Origin: Burkholderiales bacterium
GTDB taxonomy: Bacteria; Pseudomonadota; Gammaproteobacteria; Burkholderiales; Casimicrobiaceae
NCBI GenBank assembly: GCA_020851235.1
Contig: JADZDD010000035.1
Coordinates: 248,001-312,000, forward strand
Length of the DNA stretch: 64,000 nt
Direction of reading: 5' to 3'
Positions 61,968 through 64,000 of the stretch are shown piece after piece. The translations under genes were made by a program, and so were the position numbers. The stretch's first letter is position 1; each line of letters begins with the position of its first letter. The notes beneath the pieces were generated by a model. It did not search any database, was not told the DNA's origin, and was given only the letters and a program-made list of their open reading frames with translations.

Positions 61968-62771
61968 ATGAGCGGCGCTCTCACCGTACCGCGGCGCTGG
62001 CGGCGCTCGTCGCTCTTCGGCGGACCGTGGCAGCGACGCACGCTCCTCGTCGTGTTTGCCGCGTACTGCGTGTGGTCGGTGCGCGACCTGCCGATCGACT
62101 ACACGCGGGTATGGCGCGGCTTCGGCCGCGCCGCCGACATGCTCGCGCGCATGTGGCCGCCGGACTTCGGCCGCTGGCAGATCCTGGGCAAGGGCATGCT
62201 CGAGAGCGTGCAGATGGCGATCGCCGCGAGCGTCGCCGGGGCGCTGCTGTGCGTGCCGCTCGCACTGTGCGCCGCGCGCAATCTCGTGCCCGCGCCGATC
62301 TACCTCACCGCCCGCGCGCTGATCGTCGTCGGCCGCACCTTCCACGAGGTGATCGTCGCGATCCTCTTCGTCAAGCTCTTCGGCTTCGGCGCCGTGGCAG
62401 GCATGCTGACGCTCGCCTTCTCCTCCGCGGTGTTCCTCGCCAAGATGATCGCCGAGGACATCGAGAACGTGCGGCCGGGTCCGGTCGAAGCGATCCGCGC
62501 CACCGGCGCCCGCTTCGGCCAGGTAGTCGTCTTTGCCATCGTGCCGCAGGTCGTCGTGCGCGCGCTGGGCGTGTTCATCTACCGCATCGACGCCAACCTG
62601 CGTCACTCCACGGTGATCGGCATCGTCGGCGCCGGTGGCATCGGCCAGACGCTGGCAGCGTCGTTCACCCGCTACGACTACGATTTCAGCGCGGCGATCC
62701 TGCTGTGCATCGCGGCGCTGGTGGCGCTCGGCGAATGGTTCAGCGACTGGGTCCGGCGGCGGCTGCGATGA
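61968..62771 (+). CDS. phnE: PhnE-type permease, first copy
   Basis: The 267-residue permease has the PhnE features GKGMLESVQMAIAASVAGALLCVPLAL, LIVVGRTFHEVIVAILFVKLFGFG, the coupling-loop E-A-I-R-A-T-G-A-R and HSTVIGIVGAGGIGQTLAASFTRYDYDFSA. It overlaps the second permease gene by 4 bases. The two permeases probably form a heterodimeric channel. Confidence 0.92.
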   Translation: MSGALTVPRRWRRSSLFGGPWQRRTLLVVFAAYCVWSVRDLPIDYTRVWRGFGRAADMLARMWPPDFGRWQILGKGMLESVQMAIAASVAGALLCVPLALCAARNLVPAPIYLTARALIVVGRTFHEVIVAILFVKLFGFGAVAGMLTLAFSSAVFLAKMIAEDIENVRPGPVEAIRATGARFGQVVVFAIVPQVVVRALGVFIYRIDANLRHSTVIGIVGAGGIGQTLAASFTRYDYDFSAAILLCIAALVALGEWFSDWVRRRLR

Positions 62772-63580
62772 GCAACGCCGCCCCCCCGGACGCCGCGCGC
62801 CGCCGCTGGCAGCGTCACTCACCCGCAGCAACGCTGCGGGCCTGGCTCGCCTTTGCCGCCGCCGCCTTCGTCACCGCGTGGTCGGTGTCGGCGCTCGACA
62901 TCGAATGGGCGTTCTTCCGCGACGCGCACACCCAGGCCGCCGACCTCCTCGGTCGCATGTGGCCGCCGCGCTGGTCGTACTTGCCCAGGATCGTGAAGCC
63001 GCTCGTCGAGACGATCCACATCGCGACGCTCGGTACCGCGATCGCCGTGGCCCTGTCGCTGCCCGTGGCCTTCCTCGCCGCGCGCAACACCACCGCCAAC
63101 CGTTTCACGTGGCTCGTCGGGCGCGGCATCCTCGTGCTCTCGCGCTCGGTCAATACGGTGATCTGGGGGCTCATCTTCGTGGCTATCTTCGGGCCGGGCC
63201 CGGTCGCGGGCATCTGCGCGGTCGCCGCGCGCTCGGTGGGCTTCCTCGCCAAGCTCGTCGCCGAGGCGATCGAGGAGGTCCAGGTCGGACAGGTCGAGGC
63301 GATCACGGCCACCGGCGCGCGCACGTCGCAGGTGTGGGCGATGGCCGTGCTGCCGCAGGTCCTGCCCGTCCTCGTCGGCACCGCCGTCTACCGCTGGGAC
63401 ATCAACGTGCGCGAATCGAGCGTGCTGGGCTTCGTCGGCGCGGGCGGCATCGGCTTGTACCTCTACGCATCGATCAACCAGTTCGCGTGGCAGCAGGTCA
63501 CGGTCATCCTCGTCGCCACGTCGGTGATCGTGCTGGCGAGCGAGGCGCTGTCGGCGTTCGTCCGCTCGCGGATCTCCTGA
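62768..63580 (+). CDS. phnE: PhnE-type permease, second copy
   Basis: The 270-residue permease shares the architecture of the preceding one: VETIHIATLGTAIAVALSLPVAFLAARN, VLSRSVNTVIWGLIFVAIFGPGP, the loop E-A-I-T-A-T-G-A-R and ESSVLGFVGAGGIGLYLYASINQFAWQQ. It has clearly diverged from the first copy and is not a recent tandem duplicate. Its stop TGA shares its last base with the ATG of the following HAD gene. Confidence 0.92.
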   Translation: MSNAAPPDAARRRWQRHSPAATLRAWLAFAAAAFVTAWSVSALDIEWAFFRDAHTQAADLLGRMWPPRWSYLPRIVKPLVETIHIATLGTAIAVALSLPVAFLAARNTTANRFTWLVGRGILVLSRSVNTVIWGLIFVAIFGPGPVAGICAVAARSVGFLAKLVAEAIEEVQVGQVEAITATGARTSQVWAMAVLPQVLPVLVGTAVYRWDINVRESSVLGFVGAGGIGLYLYASINQFAWQQVTVILVATSVIVLASEALSAFVRSRIS

Positions 63581-64000
63581 TGGGTGCACGCTCGACCGGC
63601 CGCGAGCGCGGTGACGCCACCGCCACGCCACCGCGCGAGAAACGCGCGGCGGCGCAACGCACGCAAACGCTCGCCGGAATCCACGAACTCGCCGCACGCT
63701 ACGACGCCTTCCTCCTCGACCAGTGGGGCGTGCTGCACGACGGCGCGCACGCGCTGCCGGGCGCGCTCGACTGCCTCGCGCGGCTTCGAGCCGCGGCGAC
63801 GCGCGTCGTGATCCTCTCCAACTCCGGACGCAGCGGCGAGACGAATGCGCGCGCGATGCGCCGCTTCGGCATCACACCCGACCTCTACGATGCGGTGGTG
63901 ACCGCCGGGGACGACGCCCGCGCAGCCTTTGCCGCGCGCCGTGACCGCTTCCACCGCGCGCTGGGTCGCCGTGCGCTGGTGATCGCGCGCCACGGCGACG
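63580..64000 (+). CDS. HAD superfamily hydrolase (class IIA-type), N-terminal part (cut by window edge)
   Basis: About 140 residues are present before the window ends. After ~35 polar residues the HAD motif I region reads YDAFLLDQWGVLHDGAHALPGA, followed by the motif II Ser/Asn stretch RVVILSNSGRSGE, as in HAD-IIA (NagD-like) phosphatases. It overlaps the permease gene by 1 base, suggesting it dephosphorylates something linked to the imported phosphorus compound, which is inference. Confidence 0.85.
   Translation, partial: MGARSTGRERGDATATPPREKRAAAQRTQTLAGIHELAARYDAFLLDQWGVLHDGAHALPGALDCLARLRAAATRVVILSNSGRSGETNARAMRRFGITPDLYDAVVTAGDDARAAFAARRDRFHRALGRRALVIARHGD

Overview
The window is GC-rich double-stranded chromosomal DNA of a proteobacterium, most likely a betaproteobacterium (Burkholderiales-like). 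I infer this from the hemW-rdgB-rph block, the recG / hemA-prfA-prmC block, a Bug-type (TctC) solute receptor, a bfd-bfr pair behind a Fur box, and a strong high-GC codon bias. No database search was possible. All identifications rest on motifs I can read and on family motifs recalled from memory.

Layout. 1-13163 is mostly core: hemW (cut by the window edge), rdgB, rph, an NAD-dependent epimerase with a GT2 glycosyltransferase, an HpcH/HpaI aldolase coupled to an Ldh2-type dehydrogenase, prmC, prfA, hemA, recG, a RidA protein and a DedA-rhodanese fusion. 13337-18475 is an accessory patch that begins at tRNA-Ala(CGC). It holds a RelB/YafQ-type toxin-antitoxin pair, an AbiEi/AbiEii pair flanked by two inverted, decayed IS3-family ends, a secreted VWA protein whose stop codon lies in an IS terminus, and an IS256-family remnant.

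18476-39731 is a catabolic region of about 21 kb. The first part is a tightly overlapped leftward operon: IclR regulator, enoyl-CoA hydratase-like protein, large and small subunits of a B12-dependent acyl-CoA mutase, CaiB-type CoA transferase, MeaB-type G-protein chaperone and a complete TRAP transporter. Together these could import an organic acid, activate it to a CoA ester and rearrange its carbon skeleton. The mutase keeps the cofactor motif and the carboxylate-gripping Tyr and Arg, but has lost several otherwise conserved active-site residues. The second part is a divergent biotin-dependent carboxylase locus: separate biotin carrier, biotin carboxylase, two different full-length carboxyltransferases, a second CaiB protein and a GntR regulator. 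It is flanked by a TauABC-like ABC importer, an MmgE/PrpD protein, a second enoyl-CoA hydratase and a thioesterase.

39713-64000 mixes an uncharacterised multi-pass protein, iron storage (bfr, bfd), a run of poorly characterised genes (DUF2252, sulfotransferase, a DUF4105-like secreted protein, DUF6498, a thioredoxin-like protein), a UbiA prenyltransferase, a Bug receptor, an enolase-superfamily enzyme, a PanE-like reductase, a thioesterase, a TetR / acyl-CoA dehydrogenase / HpaB-like flavoprotein operon, a DUF302 protein, a CoA-disulfide-reductase-like flavoprotein, an MFS transporter and a PhnD-PhnC-PhnE-PhnE importer coupled to a HAD phosphatase that runs off the window end.

Most interesting points: the mutase operon with an altered active site; a hemA product with proline where the catalytic cysteine should be; the split carboxylase with two carboxyltransferases; and the IS-bracketed AbiE cassette.
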